From Candidatus Kaiserbacteria bacterium RIFCSPLOWO2_01_FULL_55_19 (GTDB taxonomy: Bacteria > Patescibacteriota > Minisyncoccia > Phycocordibacterales > Phycocordibacteraceae): a stretch of DNA of 12,332 nucleotides. The stretch spans positions 599-12,930 of the forward strand of contig MFMD01000002.1 in assembly GCA_001781715.1 (NCBI GenBank). Direction: 5' to 3'. The position numbers were made by a program, and so were the translations under genes. This document shows, one piece after another, positions 1-5,816 of the stretch (the stretch's first letter is position 1; every line of letters begins with the position of its first letter). A model generated the notes under the pieces. The model had not been told where the DNA came from and made no database searches. It worked only from the letters and a program-made list of their open reading frames with translations.

Positions 1-1
1 T

Positions 2-736
2 CTTGAGATCTCAACCCAAGATTCTATCAGCAAGCAGAGTAAGGGCAGAGAACGCATCACCCAAGCGATTCTCGGTCTCATCCTCGTCCTCTCGCCCGTA
101 CTCGTCTTCTCCATCATCAATCCCTCCATCCTCAATCTCTCCATCGGCATCACGCCACTCGGTACCGTCACTGGCGCATCAATTCCAACAGGAGGCGGAG
201 GAACTCAGACGCCTGTTGTTGACCCTGGCACTGCTACTGCAACCGCTGCTGGGTGTACCGTTACTGGCACACTACTCAAGACAGCAATATGTCCAACTCA
301 ACAAGCTGCACAGAATTTTGCAACTGCCTGTACTACTGGTTCAGGTAATGTACCGTTTTTTACAACACAAAATAAAGCAACCTGCGGAACAGAAAGTGGT
401 TCCGCCACTGGTCCATTCTCATTTGCAGACACGAGTAGTGGAATACTGGCGACCATCTTTGGATATTCAAATTATGAACCCATTGCTAGTACGCCGAGCA
501 ATCCAAATAATGGAACTGCTGTTTTGCAGTTTGCGTCTGCATGCACATCTGACGGAGGTACAACGTGTATGAGTACTATTAAGACACCTTGTGCCACTAG
601 TGTTATTCAGGTAATCACGACAGGTTCTTCACCCACCACATCTTGTTGGAATATATCTCTTTCTTGTACAGATGGTTCAACTGGGGCGGGGGGTTGTAGT
701 AGTAACCCTCAATTCACAGTAGTCCAAACACAATAG
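2..736 (+). CDS. Type IV secretion pilin-like membrane protein with cysteine-rich tail, 5' partial
   Basis: One frame is open from the window edge to the TAG at 734-736 (about 244 codons), so the true start lies upstream. The visible part begins with a polar stretch rich in S, K, Q and R, then a hydrophobic segment around residues 24-42 (AILGLILVLSPVLVFSIINP) followed by NLSIGITPLG. This 'basic stretch, ALxGLxL helix, xxINPxxxNL' layout is what I know from the C-terminal half of the T4SS pilin/TrbC-VirB2-like proteins common in CPR genomes, and the family assignment rests on it. After the helix come about 190 residues rich in Thr, Ser, Gly and Asn, with ten cysteines and low charge, probably an exported, disulfide-bonded domain. 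A pilin normally ends near its second helix, so this tail is an addition. The next gene starts 2 nt after the stop and is probably co-transcribed. A general surface protein with one membrane segment is the alternative. Confidence 0.7.
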   Translation, partial: LEISTQDSISKQSKGRERITQAILGLILVLSPVLVFSIINPSILNLSIGITPLGTVTGASIPTGGGGTQTPVVDPGTATATAAGCTVTGTLLKTAICPTQQAAQNFATACTTGSGNVPFFTTQNKATCGTESGSATGPFSFADTSSGILATIFGYSNYEPIASTPSNPNNGTAVLQFASACTSDGGTTCMSTIKTPCATSVIQVITTGSSPTTSCWNISLSCTDGSTGAGGCSSNPQFTVVQTQ

Positions 737-738
737 GT

Positions 739-1935
739 ATGAGACGGACACTAATCATTGTTGGGGCGATTGTGGTGATACTCGGGATCGGGTTCGCAAT
801 CTACTTCTTTTTCTTCAGACCCTCGGTCACGACAACACCTGGCGGGACGCTCCCTGTCGCGGGGCCGGGCTCCGGTACTGGCACGGGAACAGGGTCTGAC
901 GGCACACCATCAAACACGCCGATTACCGTTGCGCCTCGGCTGGTGCAGATAAGTAAGGGTCCTGTCGTGCCGGGTGAGATTGTGCTTAATGTTAAAGCGG
1001 TAGACGCGAGCTCTACTCCAGAAACTTCTGTGCAATACATTGAACGGCAGAGCGGCAACATCTTTTCTTATTCAGTGCGTGCGAAGACACTCACGCGCAT
1101 CTCTAACAAAACGATTCCCGGTATTCAGTCAGCGTCGTGGCTCCCCACAGGCGCGATCGCCTATGTGCAGTACCTCTCCGGTGACAATTCCTCCACGATT
1201 AATACCTACGCGCTCTCCGCGACAGGCACCGACGGCTTCTTCTTACCGCAGGACCTCTCGGCAGTCGCCGCGTCTCCTTCTTCCGCCTCGCCGAGCATCC
1301 TCACACTCGCCTCGGGAGTCAATGGTTCTGTTGCCTCGCTTCTGAACACCAACGGCACCCAGGCCGTACCCGTCTTCACCTCTCCGCTCTCCATGCTCCG
1401 CGTCGCGTACGCGGGAAAGCAGTTCCTCGCGTACACGAAGCCCTCGGGCGGTCTCCGCGGCAACGCCTATCTCGTTGACACCTTTGGTAATTTTTCCCGT
1501 GTCGCCGGGCCGGAGTACGGCCTCTCTGCACTTCCCAGCCCCTCGGGTGGGTGGGTGCTGGCGAGCTTCGTCCAAAATAATGTGATGAAGACGGTGTTGG
1601 TGAATACAGCGACAAACGAGACCCTCCCTCTCCCTCTTTCTACACTTGCAGAAAAGTGTGTCTGGGCTGCTGACGACTCGGTTATCTACTGCGGTGTGCC
1701 GGTGGATCCATCGCTGGGCGCAACCTACCCTGACGACTGGTACCAGGGTGCGGTGCGGTTCTCCGATCGTCTATGGAAGATTCAGGTCATCGGGCGCTAT
1801 GCGCAGCTCGTGCTTGATTTCTCACAAGAGGCGAAGAGTCCGCTGGACGCCGTGGCGCTCGCTATTGACCCTAATACTACAACGCTCGTCTTTGTGAATA
1901 AAAACGACGGCTCACTCTGGAGCTACTCGCTGTGA
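739..1935 (+). CDS. Membrane-anchored protein with probable beta-propeller ectodomain
   Basis: 398 residues of unknown function. Residues 4-26 form one hydrophobic helix after MRR, which predicts an N-in anchor with the rest outside. Residues 33-62 are a Gly/Thr/Ser/Pro linker containing GTGTGTG. From about residue 98 the chain shows repeated short beta-strand units of the kind 'NIFSYSVRAKTLTRIS...SASWLPTG..AYVQY', ending in LVFVNKNDGSLWSYSL. That pattern resembles WD40/TolB-like propeller blades, but I see no conserved catalytic motif. The ATG is 2 nt after the stop of the pilin-like gene with no convincing Shine-Dalgarno sequence, so translation is probably coupled. It ends in TGA, followed by a terminator hairpin. 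The pairing suggests a role beside a surface pilus or secretion structure, as a scaffold or adhesive partner. This is inference from context and fold impression only. Confidence 0.72.
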   Translation: MRRTLIIVGAIVVILGIGFAIYFFFFRPSVTTTPGGTLPVAGPGSGTGTGTGSDGTPSNTPITVAPRLVQISKGPVVPGEIVLNVKAVDASSTPETSVQYIERQSGNIFSYSVRAKTLTRISNKTIPGIQSASWLPTGAIAYVQYLSGDNSSTINTYALSATGTDGFFLPQDLSAVAASPSSASPSILTLASGVNGSVASLLNTNGTQAVPVFTSPLSMLRVAYAGKQFLAYTKPSGGLRGNAYLVDTFGNFSRVAGPEYGLSALPSPSGGWVLASFVQNNVMKTVLVNTATNETLPLPLSTLAEKCVWAADDSVIYCGVPVDPSLGATYPDDWYQGAVRFSDRLWKIQVIGRYAQLVLDFSQEAKSPLDAVALAIDPNTTTLVFVNKNDGSLWSYSL

Positions 1936-1943
1936 TTCAGCAG

Positions 1944-1989
1944 CCCAGTAGGCGATTGTGTTCAATCGAATCACCTACTGGGTAGCTCT
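1944..1989 (+). terminator. Rho-independent terminator between convergent genes
   Basis: CCCAGTAGG (1944-1952) pairs perfectly with CCTACTGGG (1974-1982). After one mismatch, 4 further bp (1954-1957 with 1969-1972) leave an 11-nt loop. On the plus strand a pyrimidine-rich TAGCTCTTCTTTTTC follows, which suits termination of the 739-1935 transcript. The 3' arm overlaps the last codons and stop of yidC (stop at 1971-1973). On the minus strand no T-run follows the stem, so termination in that direction is weaker. Confidence 0.7.
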
Positions 1990-2708
1990 TCTTTTTCAAA
2001 AACTCGGCGCACATACCACTCTTGGAGCGTGCCCATAATGTTGGTCGCGATAAAATAGAGCGCAATAGCGCTTGAAGTCGTATAGGCAATCGTCCCGATG
2101 AGAAACGGGAATACATATTTCAATTGTAGTCCCATAATTTTTTGGAAGTCGTTTTGCATTCCTGGGGTGCCCGAGGGCTTCATCGTCCCCGAGAGAGCCA
2201 CATGCGCTTGGAAAAATTGGGAAACGCCGGCAAGGAGGGAGAGCATCATGCTTTTCCCCGCGACTGAGATGAGCCCGAGGAACAAGAGCGATGTCGTCTG
2301 CGGGAGCGGTGTCAGAGCGTAGAGCCGTTCCATATTAAGAGTAACGAACGTCTCGTAGTGGAACACCCAGAACAGCGCGAGAAGGACCGGGATCTGGATG
2401 AGAACCGTCAAGATGCTTGCAAACGGGTTTACGCGGGCCTCCCGATACAGTGCGAGTGTTTCCAACGCCTCTTTCTCTTTGTCTCCTTTGTGTCTTTCTT
2501 TCAATTCTTTGATTTTCGGCTCTATAACCTTCATCGTGCGTTGGGTGCGCGCGGCCGAGAGGAAGAAGGGGAGGAGAATGACTCTGATTATGATGGTGAG
2601 GATGATGACTGCAATCCCGACATCGCCGCCGGGGACAATCGCCATAATCGCTACAAGCGCGTTGTAGATGGGGTTATAGAAAAAGGTGTGGAATAGGTAG
2701 GAAATCAC
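1971..2708 (-). CDS. yidC: YidC/Oxa1-family membrane protein insertase
   Basis: 245 residues, the compact YidC/SpoIIIJ form without the large periplasmic domain of proteobacterial YidC. It inserts and folds membrane proteins, alone or with SecYEG. Hydrophobic segments lie at about 8-26, 30-50, 98-117, 140-160 and 205-228. R42 in IIIRVILLPF matches the conserved arginine of the hydrophilic groove. It is followed by the charged cytosolic hairpin (EPKIKELKERHKGDKEKE, about 63-80) that is typical of the family. NPFASILTVLIQIPVLLALF is the usual start of the third family segment. The start is GTG at 2708-2706, overlapping the rnpA TGA by 4 bases (GTGA), so translation is coupled. It is the last gene of rpmH-rnpA-yidC, the standard order beside dnaA. 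Confidence 0.95.
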   Translation of the reverse strand: MISYLFHTFFYNPIYNALVAIMAIVPGGDVGIAVIILTIIIRVILLPFFLSAARTQRTMKVIEPKIKELKERHKGDKEKEALETLALYREARVNPFASILTVLIQIPVLLALFWVFHYETFVTLNMERLYALTPLPQTTSLLFLGLISVAGKSMMLSLLAGVSQFFQAHVALSGTMKPSGTPGMQNDFQKIMGLQLKYVFPFLIGTIAYTTSSAIALYFIATNIMGTLQEWYVRRVFEKEELPSR

Positions 2709-3004
2709 GAGAGGAGACGCTTTAGTTCTGCTTGGGTGTCCTCGTAGCTTACACTACTTGCGGATGCTTTGGGGAAAATGATAAGGGCGGGCGGGAGAGA
2801 GAGGGTCCGGAGCGCGGAGAGTACTCTTCGCTTGATGCGGTGGCGAGTAACCGAGAGCCGAGCGACCTTTTTGGGCACGACAACAGCGTACCCGCGCGCT
2901 TCTGTGGAGACGACCGCGGAGAAGTTGGGTGAGGAGAGCCGCCGACCATTCTTAATCGCGGCGGGGAACATCAATCGAGGGAGTCGTTCTCGGCGAGAAA
3001 ACAC
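2705..3004 (-). CDS. rnpA: Ribonuclease P protein component
   Basis: 99 residues, within the usual 95-120 range. RnpA binds the RNase P RNA and helps remove 5' leaders from pre-tRNAs. The N-terminus MFSRRERLPR, then GRRLSSPNFSAVV, follows the family pattern (short basic start, 'G-R-x-S-S-x-x-F'). The RNA-binding motif is TRHRIKRRVLSALR (residues 53-66), where family members usually have RNRxKRxxRE, so N is replaced by H and RE by LS. The GTG at 3004 is chosen because it gives the normal length, begins 5 nt after the rpmH stop, and has GAGGT about 8 nt upstream at the rpmH end. The same frame stays open upstream to about 3436, but that extension runs through rpmH and antisense to dnaA and is not coding. 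The stop overlaps the yidC start. Confidence 0.9.
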   Translation of the reverse strand: MFSRRERLPRLMFPAAIKNGRRLSSPNFSAVVSTEARGYAVVVPKKVARLSVTRHRIKRRVLSALRTLSLPPALIIFPKASASSVSYEDTQAELKRLLS

Positions 3005-3009
3005 GGTAA

Positions 3010-3153
3010 TTACCTCATTACCGCAAGTCTTTTGCGGCCGATGCGGCGGCGGCGCTGTACAATCTTGCGTCCGGCGGCCGTTTTGCTTCTTGAGAGAAAA
3101 CCGTGCGTTTTTGCGCGCTTCCTCTTCTTCGGTTGATAGGTCATTTTTGTCAT
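3010..3153 (-). CDS. rpmH: 50S ribosomal protein bL34
   Basis: A 47-codon gene, clearly L34: MTKMTYQPKKRKRAKTHGF, then LSRSKTAAGRK, then RRRRIGRKRLAV, ending VMR and TAA. The TYQPxKRKRxxTHGF and GRKxxxxRRxxGRKRL motifs are nearly invariant in the family, and about 40 percent of the residues are K or R. L34 is a small basic protein of the large subunit. An internal ATG at 3144 gives MTYQPKK..., 44 residues, which matches the usual family start better, so the start could be 3144. No Shine-Dalgarno sequence is visible for either. It sits in a different frame from rnpA and is first in the rpmH-rnpA-yidC operon. A weak -10-like TAAATC lies 8 nt before the 3153 ATG. Confidence 0.95.
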   Translation of the reverse strand: MTKMTYQPKKRKRAKTHGFLSRSKTAAGRKIVQRRRRIGRKRLAVMR

Positions 3154-3169
3154 GAGAGTGTGATTTAGG

Positions 3170-3178
3170 TTGTACACA
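3170..3178 (+). promoter_or_regulatory. Possible DnaA box upstream of dnaA
   Basis: TTGTACACA differs from the consensus TTATNCACA only at position 3. It lies in the 97-bp divergent gap between rpmH and dnaA, a usual place for autoregulatory DnaA boxes. A single 9-mer match is weak evidence alone. Confidence 0.4.
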
Positions 3179-3234
3179 CGATACTAACAGGTTCTTACCA
3201 AAAAACCAGTCTATTTTCTTTTGGGCGAGAGGGG

Positions 3235-3240
3235 TATACT
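3235..3240 (+). promoter_or_regulatory. Putative -10 element of dnaA, near-leaderless
   Basis: TATACT ends 10 nt before the dnaA ATG at 3251. If it is the -10 hexamer, transcription starts only a few bases before the ATG, so the mRNA would be almost leaderless. No good -35 hexamer is visible, only a T-rich stretch upstream (3212-3222). The same hexamer precedes dnaN. Confidence 0.45.
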
Positions 3241-3250
3241 CCAAGACACT

Positions 3251-4603
3251 ATGGACAAGCGAAATCCGAAAGAGTTGTGGGAATACATTTTGACCCAGAT
3301 TGAGCTCTCCATCTCCCCTGCAAATTTCAATACATGGTTCCGCAATAGTTTTATCGTAAAGATCGACGGGGATGGAATTATTTATATAGGGGTGCCGAGT
3401 CAGTTCTTTAAGGATTGGTACATGAGGAAGTTTCATACCCTCCTCTTGAAGATTGTCCGTGATGTTTCGTATGAATTTCGCAATATTGAATACCTTATCG
3501 TGAAGGATGAGCGCCGCAAGGTGCAGAAAGAGGTAAAAAATATCCGGGGGGTGCTTGAGCTCCCGCTCGATGAATTTTATATCAACAAGAGCGACAATCT
3601 AAACCCGCGTTATACCTTTGATTCGTTTGTTATCGGTTCATTTAATAATCTTGCGTATGCTGCGTCCCAAGCGGTTCTTACTCGCCCCGGCATTACCTAT
3701 AACCCGTTATTTATTTACGGCGACACGGGGCGCGGGAAAACACATCTTATCCAAGCAATCGGTAACCAGTTTAAAAAACAGTACCCGGGGCGCAAAGTGT
3801 TTTACCTCACCTCTGAAAAATTTACTATTGATTACACGGATTCCGTTCAGGCAGGAACGGCAAACCGGTTTAAGGATAAGTATCGCCAGTATGATCTCCT
3901 TATTATGGATGATGTGCAGTTCCTCTCTAAGAAGCTGAAGACGGAGGAGGAACTTTTCCATCTATTCAACACCTTCCATGATACGAACAAACAGATTGTT
4001 TTCTCTTCCGACCGGGCGCCGGTCGCCATTCCCGATATCGCCGAGCGTCTTAAAGGGCGTCTGGCGAGTGGTATGACTATTGATATTGGGGAGCCCGACC
4101 CAGAGTCGCGTATGGCTATTGTGCGTAAAAAGGCGGCGGGGCACGGGGTGCTCCTATCAGATGATGTTGTTGAATATATCGCAACAACAATACACGGCTC
4201 TATCCGCGAGCTGGAGGGAATGGTGAACAATATTGTGTGCCACACTCAAGTTAAGGGTTCTGCCCCTGATATTATCGAGGTGCGCCAGTCCCTCCGCTCG
4301 TTCACTCGGCCGCAAAAGAATATATCCGTGAAAAATGTCGTTGATAAGGTTGCTTCTTTTTATGGTATTGATGAGGAAAGTATTTACGAAAAGACGCGGA
4401 GAAGGGAGGTGGTGCGCCCGCGCCAGGTGATTATGTACCTCCTTCGGGAAGATTTTAGTATTTCATACCCAACCATCGGAACAAAACTTGGAGGGAGAGA
4501 CCATACGACGGTTATCCACTCTTGTGAAAAAATAAAACGTGAAGTAGTTGTGGATACTGAACTCGCAAAAGAAATCCAGAGTATTCGCACCCTTCTTGTA
4601 TGA
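3251..4603 (+). CDS. dnaA: Chromosomal replication initiator protein DnaA
   Basis: 450 residues from the ATG at 3251. Domain I is residues 1-83, with ELWEYILTQIELSISPANFNTWF resembling the DnaB-binding N-terminus. The linker (domain II) is very short, about 84-115. Domain III is an AAA+ ATPase with Walker A GDTGRGKTH (157-165, usually GGVGLGKTH), Walker B LLIMDD (216-221) and a box VII arginine near R270. Domain IV binds DnaA boxes through YPTIGTKLGGRDHTTVIHS (406-424). DnaA-ATP binds the origin, melts the AT-rich region and loads the helicase. A TTG at 3221 would add ten residues, but that stretch contains the putative -10 and is not conserved, so 3251 is preferred. It is divergent from rpmH, followed by dnaN, and its last 100 bp carry DnaA-box-like sequences. 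Confidence 0.97.
   Translation: MDKRNPKELWEYILTQIELSISPANFNTWFRNSFIVKIDGDGIIYIGVPSQFFKDWYMRKFHTLLLKIVRDVSYEFRNIEYLIVKDERRKVQKEVKNIRGVLELPLDEFYINKSDNLNPRYTFDSFVIGSFNNLAYAASQAVLTRPGITYNPLFIYGDTGRGKTHLIQAIGNQFKKQYPGRKVFYLTSEKFTIDYTDSVQAGTANRFKDKYRQYDLLIMDDVQFLSKKLKTEEELFHLFNTFHDTNKQIVFSSDRAPVAIPDIAERLKGRLASGMTIDIGEPDPESRMAIVRKKAAGHGVLLSDDVVEYIATTIHGSIRELEGMVNNIVCHTQVKGSAPDIIEVRQSLRSFTRPQKNISVKNVVDKVASFYGIDEESIYEKTRRREVVRPRQVIMYLLREDFSISYPTIGTKLGGRDHTTVIHSCEKIKREVVVDTELAKEIQSIRTLLV
4512..4520 (+). promoter_or_regulatory. DnaA-box-like 9-mer inside the dnaA 3' end
   Basis: TTATCCACT matches 8 of 9 positions of TTATCCACA. It lies in codons for VIHS of domain IV, so protein conservation partly explains it. 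It could still serve the adjacent origin. Confidence 0.35.
4549..4557 (-). promoter_or_regulatory. DnaA-box-like 9-mer, reverse orientation
   Basis: TGTGGATAC on the plus strand reads GTATCCACA on the minus strand, 8 of 9 to TTATCCACA. It is 28 bp from the previous box and within dnaA coding sequence. Confidence 0.35.
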
Positions 4604-4715
4604 GTATATTTTCCTTCTTGTTCACAGGTTATATAAACAAAGCACTTAAAAATACCGAACAAATACATCCTTTTTTTCTCCTATCCCCATTATCCCCTAT
4701 ACTAATAAGACTTGT
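4604..4715. other. oriC: Probable oriC core: AT-rich dnaA-dnaN spacer
   Basis: This 112-bp non-coding gap follows the two box-like 9-mers at the end of dnaA. It holds TTGTTCACA (4618-4626, one change from TTATNCACA), then an AT-rich run including TTATATAAACAA and CTTAAAAATA (4629-4652), a T7 tract (4671-4677), and two copies of TATCCCC (4682-4688 and 4691-4697) just before the dnaN -10. An AT-rich unwinding region between dnaA and dnaN, flanked by DnaA boxes, is the usual bacterial oriC arrangement. Box number and spacing are modest, and replication start was not tested by skew. Confidence 0.6.
4698..4703 (+). promoter_or_regulatory. Putative -10 element of dnaN, near-leaderless
   Basis: TATACT ends 12 nt before the dnaN ATG at 4716, so the predicted leader is about 5 nt. 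The leader (AATAAGACTTGT) has no Shine-Dalgarno sequence. There is no clear -35, only the T-rich tract at 4671-4680 about 18 bp upstream. Confidence 0.45.
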
Positions 4716-5816
4716 ATGATAATTTCTGTAAATAAAAAAACATTCTCGGAAGCAGTGCATATCGTCTCTCGTTTTTCAGAAAAGAAGAATACAACCCTTC
4801 CCGTCCTCTCTTCAGTACTCATTCTCGCAGGAGATGATGGAATAAAAATGAGAGCAACAAACCTCGAAACAGGCATTGATTTAAAACTTGAAGGAATATG
4901 TACAACAAAAGGAGTTGTTGCGATTCCAGCAACCATTCTTCAGCAAATAGCTGGGTCGCTTACCGATGAGGGAAACATAAACCTTGAGCATACAGGAGAC
5001 ATCGTTTCCCTCACTAGTGGCGCCGGGAAAAGCTCAATAAAAACCACCCCCTACGACGACTTCCCTTCAATTCCATTTCCAGAAAACCCAAAAAACAGAG
5101 TCATTCTCCCCGGCGCCCTTCTTAAAAATCTTTTTACCACTATTGCGTCGTGTGCATCATTATCAACTGTTCGTCCAGAACTCTCAAGCATCTACCTTTC
5201 TCTGGAAGGAGGGGTATTGACCGCGGTTGCGACGGACTCCTTCCGTCTTGCGGAGAAAAAAGTTCCTCTTTCAAATAAAGGAACACAAGGGAAATTCCTT
5301 ATCCCCGCAAAAAACGCCCTTGATATAGCACAAGCGCTCCCCGACGACGATATTATTCTCTCGTTTGACGAACACCAATGCGCTTTCGTAAGCACAAGAG
5401 GAATGATGGTCTCACGCCTTACAAACGCGGTGTACCCTGACTACCGGCAAATCATTCCAAAAGAGTCCATTGTTGAAGCGGTCGTACTACGGAAGGACCT
5501 TGAGGCCGCTCTTAAAAGAACAGCGATCTTCTCAGACGCATTCCAAAAAATACGAATCAGTTTTGATCCAAAAAAGAAACACCTCTCCCTGTTTGCCCGA
5601 AACACAGAGGTTGGAGAATCAACAGAAATAATATCAGCCGATATTTCCGGGAGTGCCCTTGACCTCTCTTTTAATCACCGCTACCTTTCGGCGGTCCTCT
5701 CTCTTACAAGCGCAGAAAGCCTCTCCCTCCTTGCGGCTGGCATTGGGCGCCCCCTCATCATCAAAGGGGTTGGCGACACCACACTCCTCTACCTTGTCTC
5801 CCCGATGAATCAATAA
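4716..5816 (+). CDS. dnaN: DNA polymerase III beta subunit (sliding clamp)
   Basis: 366 residues, the normal length for the three-domain clamp that forms a ring dimer around DNA and tethers polymerase III. It begins MIISVNKKTFSEAVHIVSRF and shows the usual landmarks: LPVLSSVLI with ATNLETGI in domain 1 (about 29-55), ATDSFRLA in domain 2 (about 173-180), and DLSFNHRYLSAVLS plus the C-terminal YLVSPMNQ in domain 3, where the family has DIAFNxxYLxDxL and xxxxMPMRL. It follows dnaA across the putative origin and seems to have its own promoter. recF and gyrB, often next, are absent. Its TAA directly abuts the stop of the convergent PBP gene. Its sequence looks more A-rich than neighbours such as ruvB, judged by eye. 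Confidence 0.97.
   Translation: MIISVNKKTFSEAVHIVSRFSEKKNTTLPVLSSVLILAGDDGIKMRATNLETGIDLKLEGICTTKGVVAIPATILQQIAGSLTDEGNINLEHTGDIVSLTSGAGKSSIKTTPYDDFPSIPFPENPKNRVILPGALLKNLFTTIASCASLSTVRPELSSIYLSLEGGVLTAVATDSFRLAEKKVPLSNKGTQGKFLIPAKNALDIAQALPDDDIILSFDEHQCAFVSTRGMMVSRLTNAVYPDYRQIIPKESIVEAVVLRKDLEAALKRTAIFSDAFQKIRISFDPKKKHLSLFARNTEVGESTEIISADISGSALDLSFNHRYLSAVLSLTSAESLSLLAAGIGRPLIIKGVGDTTLLYLVSPMNQ

Noticed and set aside
3..572. Open frame of 189 codons overlapping the pilin-like gene
   Set aside because: It is a Ser/Arg-rich out-of-frame reading. The frame starting at position 2 is open through to 736 and carries a recognisable membrane segment and even cysteines.
3221..3250. TTG start of dnaA adding ten residues
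   Set aside because: The stretch contains the putative -10 TATACT and is not conserved in DnaA. The ATG at 3251 gives the normal N-terminus.
3005..3436. N-terminal extension of rnpA
   Set aside because: It runs through rpmH in another frame and antisense to the dnaA start. Homology to RnpA begins at the GTG at 3004.
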